This document shows positions 1 through 5,061 of a stretch of DNA of 5,493 bases, piece after piece. A program made the translations under genes and the position numbers. The notes below the pieces were generated by a model that was given only the letters and a program-made list of their open reading frames with translations, made no database searches and was not told the origin of the DNA. Origin of the DNA: DATKFM01 sp046154965. Lineage in GTDB: Bacteria; Pseudomonadota; Alphaproteobacteria; Dongiales; Dongiaceae. Positions within the stretch are counted from its first letter, which is position 1, and each line of letters opens with the position of its first letter. The stretch is taken from contig JBJXDY010000088.1 of NCBI GenBank assembly GCA_046154965.1, positions 1 through 5,493 of the forward strand, read 5' to 3'.

Positions 1-258
1 ATAGAGCGTGCCGAAGATCGCCAGGTTCTGCAGCGCCACATACCAGTTCGGCTGCGCCCAGAGCCGCGCATAGGCGCTCAAGCCCGTGAAGCCGTAATTC
101 GGCATCATCTTGGACTCGGTGAAACTGAGATAGATCGTCCAGAGGATGAAGCCGTAGACGAACAGCAGCACGACGGCGAAAGAGGGCGCCAGCACCAGCT
201 TCGGCAGCTGCCGCTGCAGCCAGCCGATGGCGCCGCCGGTCATGGTGGTTGCGGTCAT
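1..258 (-). CDS. Sugar ABC transporter permease, MalF/UgpA type (partial, N-terminal 86 residues)
   Basis: Inner-membrane permease subunit of a carbohydrate ABC importer; the gene continues beyond base 1. The visible 86 codons contain a short cytoplasmic N-terminus, a first transmembrane helix at about residues 21-44 (LVLAPSFAVVLLFVYGF, then ILWTIYLSF), and the motif F-T-E-S-K followed by N-Y-G-F-T-G-L, typical of the first periplasmic loop of MalF/UgpA-like permeases. The next segment (W72 to Y86, including QNLAIFGTLY) matches the start of helix 2, where such proteins usually read N-T-x-x-F. It is downstream of the sugar-binding protein in the same direction, 174 bases away, as in gtsABCD-type operons, so it is probably the GtsB equivalent. 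The start is uncertain: ATG at 258 and ATG at 243 are in frame, and neither has a good Shine-Dalgarno sequence. An out-of-frame ATG at 278 opens a 7-codon ORF whose TGA overlaps the 258 ATG. Confidence 0.85.
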   Translation of the reverse strand, partial: MTATTMTGGAIGWLQRQLPKLVLAPSFAVVLLFVYGFILWTIYLSFTESKMMPNYGFTGLSAYARLWAQPNWYVALQNLAIFGTLY

Positions 259-305
259 GTGCCGGTGCTCGCGGACATGCGATTGACTGCGCTCAAATTG
301 GAAGT

Positions 306-331
306 CCCCTCTCCCCACCGGGGGCGAGGGG
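306..331. repeat. GC-rich inverted repeat in the transporter intergenic gap (REP-like hairpin)
   Basis: CCCCTCTCCCC (306-316) pairs with GGGGCGAGGGG (321-331) around an ACCG loop: 10 of 11 positions are complementary, with one T/C mismatch at 312/325. No T-run follows on either strand, so it is not a classic terminator. Similar CCCCTCTCCCC / GGGG-GAGGGG hairpins are scattered between genes in many alphaproteobacterial genomes (recalled, not searched), which makes a dispersed REP-like element the simplest reading. In this position it could also protect the binding-protein transcript, as REP elements do between malE and malF. Confidence 0.5.
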
Positions 332-378
332 GATCTTGGAGGATTGTGCGGAGATAGGATACGAGAGCGTGCATCGAA

Positions 379-420
379 AAGAATGACAGGAGCAGGCCCG
401 ATACCTACCCCTGCATTCTT
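379..420 (-). terminator. Bulged stem-loop after the binding-protein gene (attenuator or mRNA 3'-end stabiliser)
   Basis: Bases 379-390 (AAGAATG, bulged A386, CAGG) pair with 410-420 (CCTGCATTCTT), giving 11 base pairs with one bulge and a 19-base loop. Read on the minus strand it begins 13 bases after the binding-protein stop, and its descending arm ends in TTCTTTTCG, a short T-rich run. It sits between the binding-protein and permease genes, so partial termination or protection of the upstream mRNA from 3' exonucleases is the likely role. The long loop and interrupted T-tract argue against a strong full terminator. An alternative inner pairing, GCAGG (392-396) with CCTGC (410-414), would compete. 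Confidence 0.45.
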
Positions 421-432
421 ATATTCGCTCGC

Positions 433-1689
433 CTACTGCGCGCCGGCCACCGCGGCCATCAGCTGCTTCACCGCCTCTTCCGACGACATGGCGCCGTTGA
501 AATGGTTGGTGACCACGTCATAGATGGCGTTCTTCACCGCCGCCGGGGCGGCATGGCCGTGGGCCAGGCTGCCGATCAGGTGGTTGCCGGCGGAAGCTTC
601 CTTGAGATCCGCCATCGCTTTCTTGCCGCAATCGTCGAAGGCTTCGTCGGACACGTCGGTGCGCGCCGGCACCGATCCCTTCACCACGTTGAAGGCGGAC
701 TGGAAGGCCGGCGACATGATCGCCTTGGCCAGCTCCACCTGCGCGGGCTTCTGCGCATCGCCGACGGCGAAGAGCACGAACTGGTCGGAGTTGAAGGTGA
801 CGTTGCCCTGGGTGCCGGGGAAGCGGAAGCAGAGGAAATCCTGCCCCGGCTTCTGGCCGGCATTGAGGAACTCGCCCTTGGCCCAGTCGCCCATGATCTG
901 CATGCCGGCTTCGCCCTTGATCACCATGGCCGAAGCCAGGTTCCAGTCGCGGCCGGAGAAGTTCGGGTCCAGATATCCGCGGATCTGGGTCATGCGGTCG
1001 AACACCGTCTTCATGGTGTCGGAGCCGAGCGTCGCCGGGTCCAGGTCCACCAGCGCCTTCTTGTAGAAATCGAAGCCGCCCGTCGTCAGCACCACGCTGT
1101 CGAAGAGGGTGGCGTCCTGCCAGGCCTGGCCGCCATGGGCGATGGCGGTGAGGCCCGACGCCTTGATCTTCTCGGCGGCGGCGATGAATTCGTCCCAGTT
1201 GGCGGGCGGCGCCAGGCCCAGCTTGTCGAACACCGCCTTGTTCGCCCACACCCAGTTGGTGGAGTGAACGTTCACGGGTGCGGCGATCCACTTGCCGTCA
1301 TACTTCGAGAAGGCCTGCAGCGCCGCCGGCACCACGCCGTCCCAGCCCTCGGCCGCGGCGACGTCGTTCAGGTCGGCCACCACGCCTTCCTTGCCCCAGT
1401 CGGTGATGTCGAAGCCCAGCATCTGCACGGCCGTGGGCGGCTCGCCCGAGGCCACGCGGGCGCGCAGCACGGTCATCGCCTGCTCGCCGCCGCCGCCGGC
1501 CACCGGCATATCCTTCCAGGTGATGCCCTTGGCCTCCAGGTCCTGCTTCAGCACGTTGAGCGCCGCCGCCTCGCCGCCGGAGGTCCACCAATGCAGCACC
1601 TCCACCTCGTCGGCCTTCGCCGCCGTCGCGGTGAGAACGAGGCCCAGGACGACGCCGCCGAGCAGCCGGGCCGGTCTGGTTTTCGTCAT
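433..1689 (-). CDS. gtsA: Periplasmic sugar-binding protein of an ABC transporter (GtsA-like, glucose/mannose type)
   Basis: Binds a sugar, probably glucose or mannose, in the periplasm and delivers it to the permease encoded next. The 418-residue product has a Sec signal peptide: basic MTKTRPAR, hydrophobic residues 9-23, and cleavage probably after A26 (AKA before DEVEV). The mature protein starts with VEVLHWWTSGGE (29-40); the tandem Trp W34-W35 and the GGE correspond to the sugar-stacking segment of characterised Pseudomonas/Thermus glucose-binding proteins. Other family 1 solute-binding marks are KLGLAPPANWDEF (156-168), GEAGMQIMGDWA (259-270) and GSVPARTDV (338-346). C287 and C354 may form a disulfide (inference). 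The ATG at 1689 is preceded by GGGAGG with a 6-base spacer. It is first in its operon and divergent from the cupin gene. The gts assignment rests on similarity recalled for the family; the exact substrate cannot be read from sequence, and a xylose/maltose-like specificity is possible. Confidence 0.9.
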   Translation of the reverse strand: MTKTRPARLLGGVVLGLVLTATAAKADEVEVLHWWTSGGEAAALNVLKQDLEAKGITWKDMPVAGGGGEQAMTVLRARVASGEPPTAVQMLGFDITDWGKEGVVADLNDVAAAEGWDGVVPAALQAFSKYDGKWIAAPVNVHSTNWVWANKAVFDKLGLAPPANWDEFIAAAEKIKASGLTAIAHGGQAWQDATLFDSVVLTTGGFDFYKKALVDLDPATLGSDTMKTVFDRMTQIRGYLDPNFSGRDWNLASAMVIKGEAGMQIMGDWAKGEFLNAGQKPGQDFLCFRFPGTQGNVTFNSDQFVLFAVGDAQKPAQVELAKAIMSPAFQSAFNVVKGSVPARTDVSDEAFDDCGKKAMADLKEASAGNHLIGSLAHGHAAPAAVKNAIYDVVTNHFNGAMSSEEAVKQLMAAVAGAQ

Positions 1690-1695
1690 GTCGAT

Positions 1696-1701
1696 CCTCC
1701 C
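1696..1701 (-). promoter_or_regulatory. Ribosome binding site of the sugar-binding protein gene
   Basis: On the minus strand these bases read GGGAGG and sit 6 bases before the ATG at 1689. This is a near-ideal Shine-Dalgarno sequence and fixes the start of the binding-protein gene. The downstream permease, by contrast, has no comparable site. Confidence 0.85.
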
Positions 1702-1851
1702 ATATGGATGCGTTAATCTGGTCTTGCGGTTGAACCCGCTGGATTGGCATTCGGTATAGCCTTATCTATCCATGGCGTGCCGCGGGCCGGAATGGCAAGG
1801 GGCTTTTTCCTTTGTATCCCCCTGCCTAAATCGGCGTTTGGCGGGCGCGAA

Positions 1852-1863
1852 CTGTGATCACAG
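1852..1863. promoter_or_regulatory. Perfect 12-bp palindrome CTGTGATCACAG, possible operator
   Basis: CTGTGATCACAG is a perfect inverted repeat whose last two bases (A1862, G1863) are the first two bases of the AGGAG ribosome binding site of the cupin gene. It contains the half-sites TGTGA and TCACA of CRP-type regulators but without the usual six-base spacer, so it is not a standard CRP site. A dimeric repressor bound here would block transcription elongation or initiation just before the cupin gene. In RNA the arms CUGU/ACAG could form only a 4-bp hairpin. A chance palindrome is possible. Confidence 0.35.
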
Positions 1864-1866
1864 GAG
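1862..1866 (+). promoter_or_regulatory. Ribosome binding site deciding the cupin gene start
   Basis: AGGAG lies 10 bases before ATG 1877. The open frame extends upstream to an ATG at 1772, but that start has no Shine-Dalgarno sequence and its extra 35 residues do not resemble any cupin N-terminus, so 1877 is preferred. Confidence 0.75.
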
Positions 1867-1876
1867 TTGCCGCCTC

Positions 1877-2242
1877 ATGCCCGATACGACCCGCCCGCCG
1901 GCCAACGGCGAGACCCGCCCCTGGGGCGCCTTCGATATCCTGGACGAAGGGCCGGGCTACAAGGTGAAGCGGATATCGGTCAATCCCGGCGGCCGGCTGT
2001 CGCTGCAGAGCCACGCGCAGCGCAGCGAGCATTGGATCGTGGCGCGGGGCGTGGCGCGGGTGACCCTGGGCCGGGAAGTGCGCGACCTCAAGCCCGACCA
2101 GAGCGTCTACATCGCCGTCGGCCAGAAACACCGGCTGGAAAACCCGTTCGGCGAAACGCTTGAGGTGATCGAAGTGCAATGCGGCGGCTATCTGGGCGAG
2201 GACGATATCGTGCGGTACGAAGACGCCTACAACAGGCGGTAG
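1877..2242 (+). CDS. Single-domain cupin of the mannose-6-phosphate isomerase type II family
   Basis: 121-residue cytoplasmic cupin matching the C-terminal isomerase domain of ManC/AlgA-type bifunctional enzymes, without the guanylyltransferase domain. Visible marks are RPWGAFDIL (14-22), the YKVKRI strand (28-33), and cupin motif 1 in PGGRLSLQSH (37-46) with RSEHW (49-53). Q44, H46, E51 and H85 (VGQKHRLEN) are the expected metal ligands. The C-terminus YLGEDDIVRYEDAYNR (105-120) is the family's typical ending. The usual second His of the Q-x-H-x-H pattern is Ala here (SHAQR), which is also tolerated in other members as I recall. The family interconverts mannose-6-phosphate and fructose-6-phosphate; whether this stand-alone domain is active is inference. 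It is 38 bases upstream of the DUF1479 gene and likely cotranscribed, and divergent from a sugar importer, which fits a role in sugar-phosphate metabolism. Confidence 0.88.
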   Translation: MPDTTRPPANGETRPWGAFDILDEGPGYKVKRISVNPGGRLSLQSHAQRSEHWIVARGVARVTLGREVRDLKPDQSVYIAVGQKHRLENPFGETLEVIEVQCGGYLGEDDIVRYEDAYNRR

Positions 2243-2280
2243 CCAATACGCGCACCACCATTGTGTGATGAGAAGGCAGA

Positions 2281-3546
2281 ATGACCGACCTGGCCGCCCT
2301 GAAGAACTCAAAGGACGCGCTCTCCCGCGTCATCCGTGACACGAAGGCAAAGCTCCGCGCGCTGAATCCTGATTACGGCGCTGCGTTCCGCGCCATGGAA
2401 GATGACATCCGCCGCGAGGTCGACGCCCTTGCTGGCAAGCGCGAGCGCGGTGAATCCATTGTTCCTGAGATCGCCTATGCCGACATCGCCGCCGGCCGCG
2501 TCTCCGGCTCCGCCATCGCCGCCGTCAGGCGCACCGGCACCGCCGTCATCCGCGGCGTGTTCCCCCGCGCCCAGGCCGAAGACTGGAACGAGCAGCTCGG
2601 CGAGTACATCAGCGCCAACGGATACTACGAGCGGAAGGTCGATCCCAATCTCGACAAGTATTTCTCCACCCTGAAATCCGACCGGCCGCAGATCTTCGGC
2701 ATCTACTGGTCGAAGCCGCAGATCCAGGCGCGGCAGTCGGAAAGCCTCGCCGCCGCCCGCGCCTTCCTCAACGGCCTCTGGCGCCACGACAGCGAAGGCC
2801 GCAACTGGTTCGATCCGACGCGCGAGGCCAGCTACGCCGACCGCACCCGCCGCCGCCAGCCCGGCGATGTCAGCCTCGGCCTCTCGCCCCATATGGATGC
2901 GGGCTCGGTGGAGCGCTGGATCGACGAGGGCTATCAGCGGGTCTACCGCCATGTCTTCTCCGGCGATATCTCCAGCTACGATCCCTTCGACGGCGCCTGG
3001 CGCACGCAGACGTCGGAAATCCCGTCGCCCGCCGTCTGCAGCGTGTTCCGCACCTATCAGGGCTGGACGGCGCTGACGCCCCAGGGGCCGGGCGACGGCA
3101 CGCTGCAGCTCATCCCGATCGCGCGGGGCATCGCCTACATGCTGCTGCGGGCGCTGCAGGACGATGTGCCTGATGACGAGCTTTGCGGCGCCCAGCCGGC
3201 CCGCGCGTTGTCGGCGCTGCCGGACTGGCATCCGGCGCTGATGCCGGCTCTATCGCCCATCCCCCTGGTGCAGCCGGGCGACACCGTCTGGTGGCACCCG
3301 GATATCGTGCATGCGGTGGAGGACCGCCATGGCGGCAGCGGCTACAGCAACGTGATCTATATCGGCGCCGCCCCCTGGTGCGAGAAGAACGCCGCCTACC
3401 TGCCGCGCCAGGCCGCCGCGTTCTTGAAAGGCGAAAGCGCGCCCGATTTCGCGGCCGAGAATTACGAGGTCGCCTACAAGGGCCGCGCGACGGCTGCCGA
3501 TCTCACGGACCTGGGGAAGAAGCAAATGGGGCTTACTGGGTGGTGA
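2281..3546 (+). CDS. DUF1479/YbiU-family protein, putative Fe(II)-dependent oxygenase fold
   Basis: 421-residue cytoplasmic protein, full length for the family (about 420). No physiological substrate is known to me for this family. Sequence marks: a charged helical N-terminus (about 1-65), then TGTAVIRGVFPRAQAEDWN (about 85-103), GIYWSKPQIQARQS (about 140-153), GLSPHMDAGSVERW (about 200-213) and PGDTVWWHPDIVHAVED (about 332-348). H204-x-D206 and H344 (or H339) form a candidate 2-His-1-carboxylate iron site. The Arg that normally follows the distal His by about 10 residues in 2-oxoglutarate enzymes is not evident in the strand GYSNVIYIGAAPWCEKN (about 353-369), so 2-oxoglutarate use is unproven. 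The start has AGAAGG at 2271-2276. It follows the cupin gene by 38 bases, suggesting one operon. A diverged copy of its own last 37 residues lies immediately downstream in the same frame. Confidence 0.88.
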   Translation: MTDLAALKNSKDALSRVIRDTKAKLRALNPDYGAAFRAMEDDIRREVDALAGKRERGESIVPEIAYADIAAGRVSGSAIAAVRRTGTAVIRGVFPRAQAEDWNEQLGEYISANGYYERKVDPNLDKYFSTLKSDRPQIFGIYWSKPQIQARQSESLAAARAFLNGLWRHDSEGRNWFDPTREASYADRTRRRQPGDVSLGLSPHMDAGSVERWIDEGYQRVYRHVFSGDISSYDPFDGAWRTQTSEIPSPAVCSVFRTYQGWTALTPQGPGDGTLQLIPIARGIAYMLLRALQDDVPDDELCGAQPARALSALPDWHPALMPALSPIPLVQPGDTVWWHPDIVHAVEDRHGGSGYSNVIYIGAAPWCEKNAAYLPRQAAAFLKGESAPDFAAENYEVAYKGRATAADLTDLGKKQMGLTGW

Positions 3547-3789
3547 ATTGGCGTCCCATCCCCGTGCTTCCACCGCGAAAGCGCCTGCGACGTCGCGCCT
3601 GAGAGTTACGAGGTTGCCTGCAACGGCCGTGGTACCGGCGACGACCTCACGGAGATCGCGAACAGGCAGATGGGGCTGGTGCCGTGGAAGGCCCGGGTAA
3701 GTTCGTCGGCACTTTATGCAGGTGAAGTTTACTCTGCGGCCATTTGTCCAGGCGACGTACTTGTATTGTGGATCGACCTTGGTCTGTAA
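3547..3789 (+). pseudogene. C-terminal stub of a second DUF1479 gene, in frame after the DUF1479 stop
   Basis: Reading on past the TGA at 3544-3546 in the same frame gives an open stretch to TAA 3787. Codons 3577-3687 read ESACDVAPESYEVACNGR then GTGDDLTEIANRQMGLVPW. They align without gaps to the last 37 residues of the intact DUF1479 protein, with 21 identities by hand count (about 70% of bases identical). The offset between the copies is exactly 144 bases. Many identical residues use different third bases (GAT/GAC, GTC/GTT, CGC/CGT, CAA/CAG), so the copy diverged while it was still under protein selection. It is the tail of a separate paralogue or a replaced allele, not a recent slippage duplicate. 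There is no start codon or ribosome binding site of its own, and everything N-terminal of the tail is gone. The frame continues past the expected final Trp (3685) because AAG stands where a stop would be; the remaining 33 codons resemble nothing I know. Confidence 0.75.
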
Positions 3790-3816
3790 TCGCGCATGCC
3801 CGCTTAAGAGACTTTC

Positions 3817-4566
3817 ATGTCGCGACTTGACCGGGCAAGAGAGGCGCAGCGGAAAACAATGAAAACACGACATCTTCGTCCGCTGCCCGCGAACCCCGGC
3901 CGTCGGCTCCGTGCGGTATTCCGTGTTGCTTTATTGCCCGTACTCCTCCTCGGTGGGCCGATTTCCGTTGCCCGGTCCGAGCCCGCGCCCGACCTGCCAA
4001 AGCCGCTCTGGTTCGACATCGTCCGCAAAGGCGCCACGATCGGACACCATCTGATAACGTTTCGCCGCAATGGTGAAACCCTCCATGTTCACAGCGAGGT
4101 CAATTTCAGGGTCAAAGTGCTCTTCATCACCGCCTTTCAGTATACGCAGAAACGCGACGAGGCATGGCGGGACGGCAAGCTCATCGCCTTTGCAAGCCAG
4201 GCCAACGACAATGGCAAGACCTACGACATCAAGGGCAAGGCCGAAGCAAGCGGAATAAGGGTCACCTCGGGAACGCAGAGCTGGCTCCTTCCTACCAACT
4301 CCGTGCCGGCAAGCTTTTGGAACATGTCCATGGTGACGGCGAAGGGCCCCCTCGTCGACGCGCAGGACGGCCGTGTAACCAAAGCAAAACCCGTGCGGAT
4401 CGGCAAGGAGAAGCTCGTGGTGGGCGGCAGGCAGATCGACGCAATCCACTACCGGCTCGTCACCAAGACTCCCCGGGACATCTGGTACGACATTAGCGGG
4501 CGCTGGGTGAAGATGCGTATATCCGGCAAGGACGGTTCGGTCGTCGAGTGGGTGCTGAGATATTAG
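3817..4566 (+). CDS. Exported DUF6134-like protein
   Basis: 249 residues from ATG 3817, or 235 from the in-frame ATG at 3859; neither start has a strong ribosome binding site (AAGAG lies 7 bases before the first). A long basic N-terminus (RRLR at 29-32) leads into a hydrophobic stretch, AVFRVALLPVLLLGGPISVA (33-52), which looks like a Sec signal peptide with cleavage near 52-55. The mature part is beta-rich with the pattern I associate with DUF6134: LWFDIVRKGATIGHH (64-78), NFRVKVLFITAFQYTQKRDEAW (split as 96-107 and 108-117), NDNGKTYDI (130-138) and, near the end, DIWYDISGRWVKMRI (221-235). Function is unknown; it is probably periplasmic. It has no clear operon partner: the DUF1479 stub lies 27 bases upstream and no confident gene follows on this strand. 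The family name is from memory of the pattern and should be treated as tentative. Confidence 0.75.
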   Translation: MSRLDRAREAQRKTMKTRHLRPLPANPGRRLRAVFRVALLPVLLLGGPISVARSEPAPDLPKPLWFDIVRKGATIGHHLITFRRNGETLHVHSEVNFRVKVLFITAFQYTQKRDEAWRDGKLIAFASQANDNGKTYDIKGKAEASGIRVTSGTQSWLLPTNSVPASFWNMSMVTAKGPLVDAQDGRVTKAKPVRIGKEKLVVGGRQIDAIHYRLVTKTPRDIWYDISGRWVKMRISGKDGSVVEWVLRY

Positions 4567-4623
4567 GGGGGTTGCATCTGACTGCGTAGACTTGGTCGTC
4601 CAGACCACTATAAAAAACATACC

Positions 4624-4731
4624 ATGGATACGCCTTCCCTGCTGGTCCTGCTCGTTTTCATCGCTGCCTGCTTCCTTGCGGCCCTCACCGGCGCCTCGGC
4701 GCTGCCAGCCTATCGCCGAGGCTGCGAATGA
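4624..4731 (+). CDS. Doubtful 35-residue hydrophobic ORF, possibly a TspO first-helix remnant
   Basis: ATG 4624 to TGA 4729-4731. The product begins MDTPSLLVLLVFIAACFLAA and continues LTGASALPAYRRGCE: one hydrophobic helix followed by a basic end. Helix and GA-turn resemble the first transmembrane helix of TspO/MBR proteins, where the chain would go on with a WY-x-x-L-x-K-P-x-W motif. That motif is not found in any frame downstream, so if the resemblance is real this is a truncated relic. There is no Shine-Dalgarno sequence; an AT-rich TATAAAAAA run at 4609-4617 sits just before the ATG. Third positions are G/C-rich, as in neighbouring genes. It could equally be a chance ORF. Confidence 0.3.
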   Translation: MDTPSLLVLLVFIAACFLAALTGASALPAYRRGCE

Positions 4732-4773
4732 ATGCCTATTCGAGCTCTAGCGTTCGGACTACCGCCTGCCCGA

Positions 4774-4938
4774 TCAAATCCGGCCCATGAGCAGCAGTAC
4801 GACGAGGATGATAATGATAACGCCGATGATGCCGATGCCGCCATGGCCGTAGCCATAGCCGTAGCCGCCGAAGCGGCCGCTGAAGCCACCAAGCAGGAAG
4901 ATGACGAGGATGATGACGAGGATGAGTCCGATCGACAT
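4774..4938 (-). CDS. 54-residue Gly/Tyr-rich two-helix membrane protein (DUF3309-like layout)
   Basis: Starts at ATG 4938 with GGGAG seven bases upstream (4946-4950) and ends at TGA 4774-4776. The product has a hydrophobic helix (MSIGLILVIILVIFLLGG, 1-18), a glycine/tyrosine hinge (FGGYGYGYGHGG, 23-34) and a second hydrophobic helix (IGIIGVIIIILVVLLLMGRI, 35-54). This helix / aromatic-Gly hinge / helix plan ending in G-R-I recalls DUF3309 and related tiny alphaproteobacterial proteins. Function is unknown; insertion in the inner membrane as a helical hairpin is likely. Its transcription direction matches the 48-residue gene 123 bases upstream. The opposite strand carries a long acidic open frame, which I regard as the shadow of this gene's Ile/Leu/Val codons. 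Confidence 0.75.
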   Translation of the reverse strand: MSIGLILVIILVIFLLGGFSGRFGGYGYGYGHGGIGIIGVIIIILVVLLLMGRI

Positions 4939-5045
4939 GTTCTATCTCCCGTTCCAGCGCCTGACCGATCGATTTGGCCTCTTCGCACTCCGGCTGTGAC
5001 GCCCAAGACCGGATTTCTCCGGATGATGCGCTATCGAGGGCCGCA

Positions 5046-5061
5046 GCCGGGAATTGCCGGC
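5046..5061 (-). terminator. Weak stem-loop at the end of the 48-residue gene
   Basis: GCCGG (5046-5050) and CCGGC (5057-5061) form a 5-bp stem with a 6-base loop, starting directly after the TAG on the minus strand. No T-run follows, so it is at best a weak 3' structure. A second small stem, CCGGA/TCCGG with a TTTC loop, lies at 5009-5022. Confidence 0.2.

Larger units (their letters stand above)
1690..1876. promoter_or_regulatory. Divergent control region between the transporter operon and the cupin/DUF1479 unit
   Basis: The 187 bases between the two divergent ATGs must hold both promoters. Structure visible: (a) an odd-length palindrome GGTTGAACC at 1728-1736, within GCGG...CCGC; (b) a weak plus-strand promoter candidate, TTGAAC (1730-1735) and TATAGC (1755-1760) with a 19-base spacer, which would make the palindrome an operator covering the -35; (c) an imperfect hairpin at 1794-1826; (d) a perfect palindrome at 1852-1863 touching the cupin ribosome binding site. 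No convincing minus-strand -35/-10 pair was found. A shared local regulator is plausible, but its gene is not in the window. Confidence 0.5.

Noticed and set aside
502..1716. A 404-codon plus-strand open frame antisense to the sugar-binding protein gene
   Set aside because: The product is rich in His, Arg, Gly and Val with no domain pattern and arises from the GC-rich third positions of the real gene, which has a signal peptide, ribosome binding site and family motifs.
1772..1876. Longer N-terminus for the isomerase-type cupin starting at ATG 1772
   Set aside because: There is no ribosome binding site at 1772, the extra residues lack any cupin feature, and a good AGGAG precedes ATG 1877. The segment is better read as control region.
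3544..3546. Programmed readthrough or selenocysteine at the DUF1479 TGA
   Set aside because: The intact protein already ends at the family's natural C-terminus, the following 10 codons are unrelated, and no downstream SECIS-like hairpin next to the TGA is apparent. A gene remnant is simpler.
3250..3873. A 207-codon minus-strand open frame spanning the DUF1479 end, the stub and the next gene start
   Set aside because: It crosses the boundary between genes on the other strand and its product shows no recognisable domain; the plus-strand similarity of the two C-terminal copies explains the sequence better.
4593..4617. TGGTC/GACCA hairpin followed by a run of A as a terminator
   Set aside because: The 5-bp stem is followed by A residues on the plus strand, and on the minus strand the T-run comes before the stem, so neither orientation gives an intrinsic terminator.
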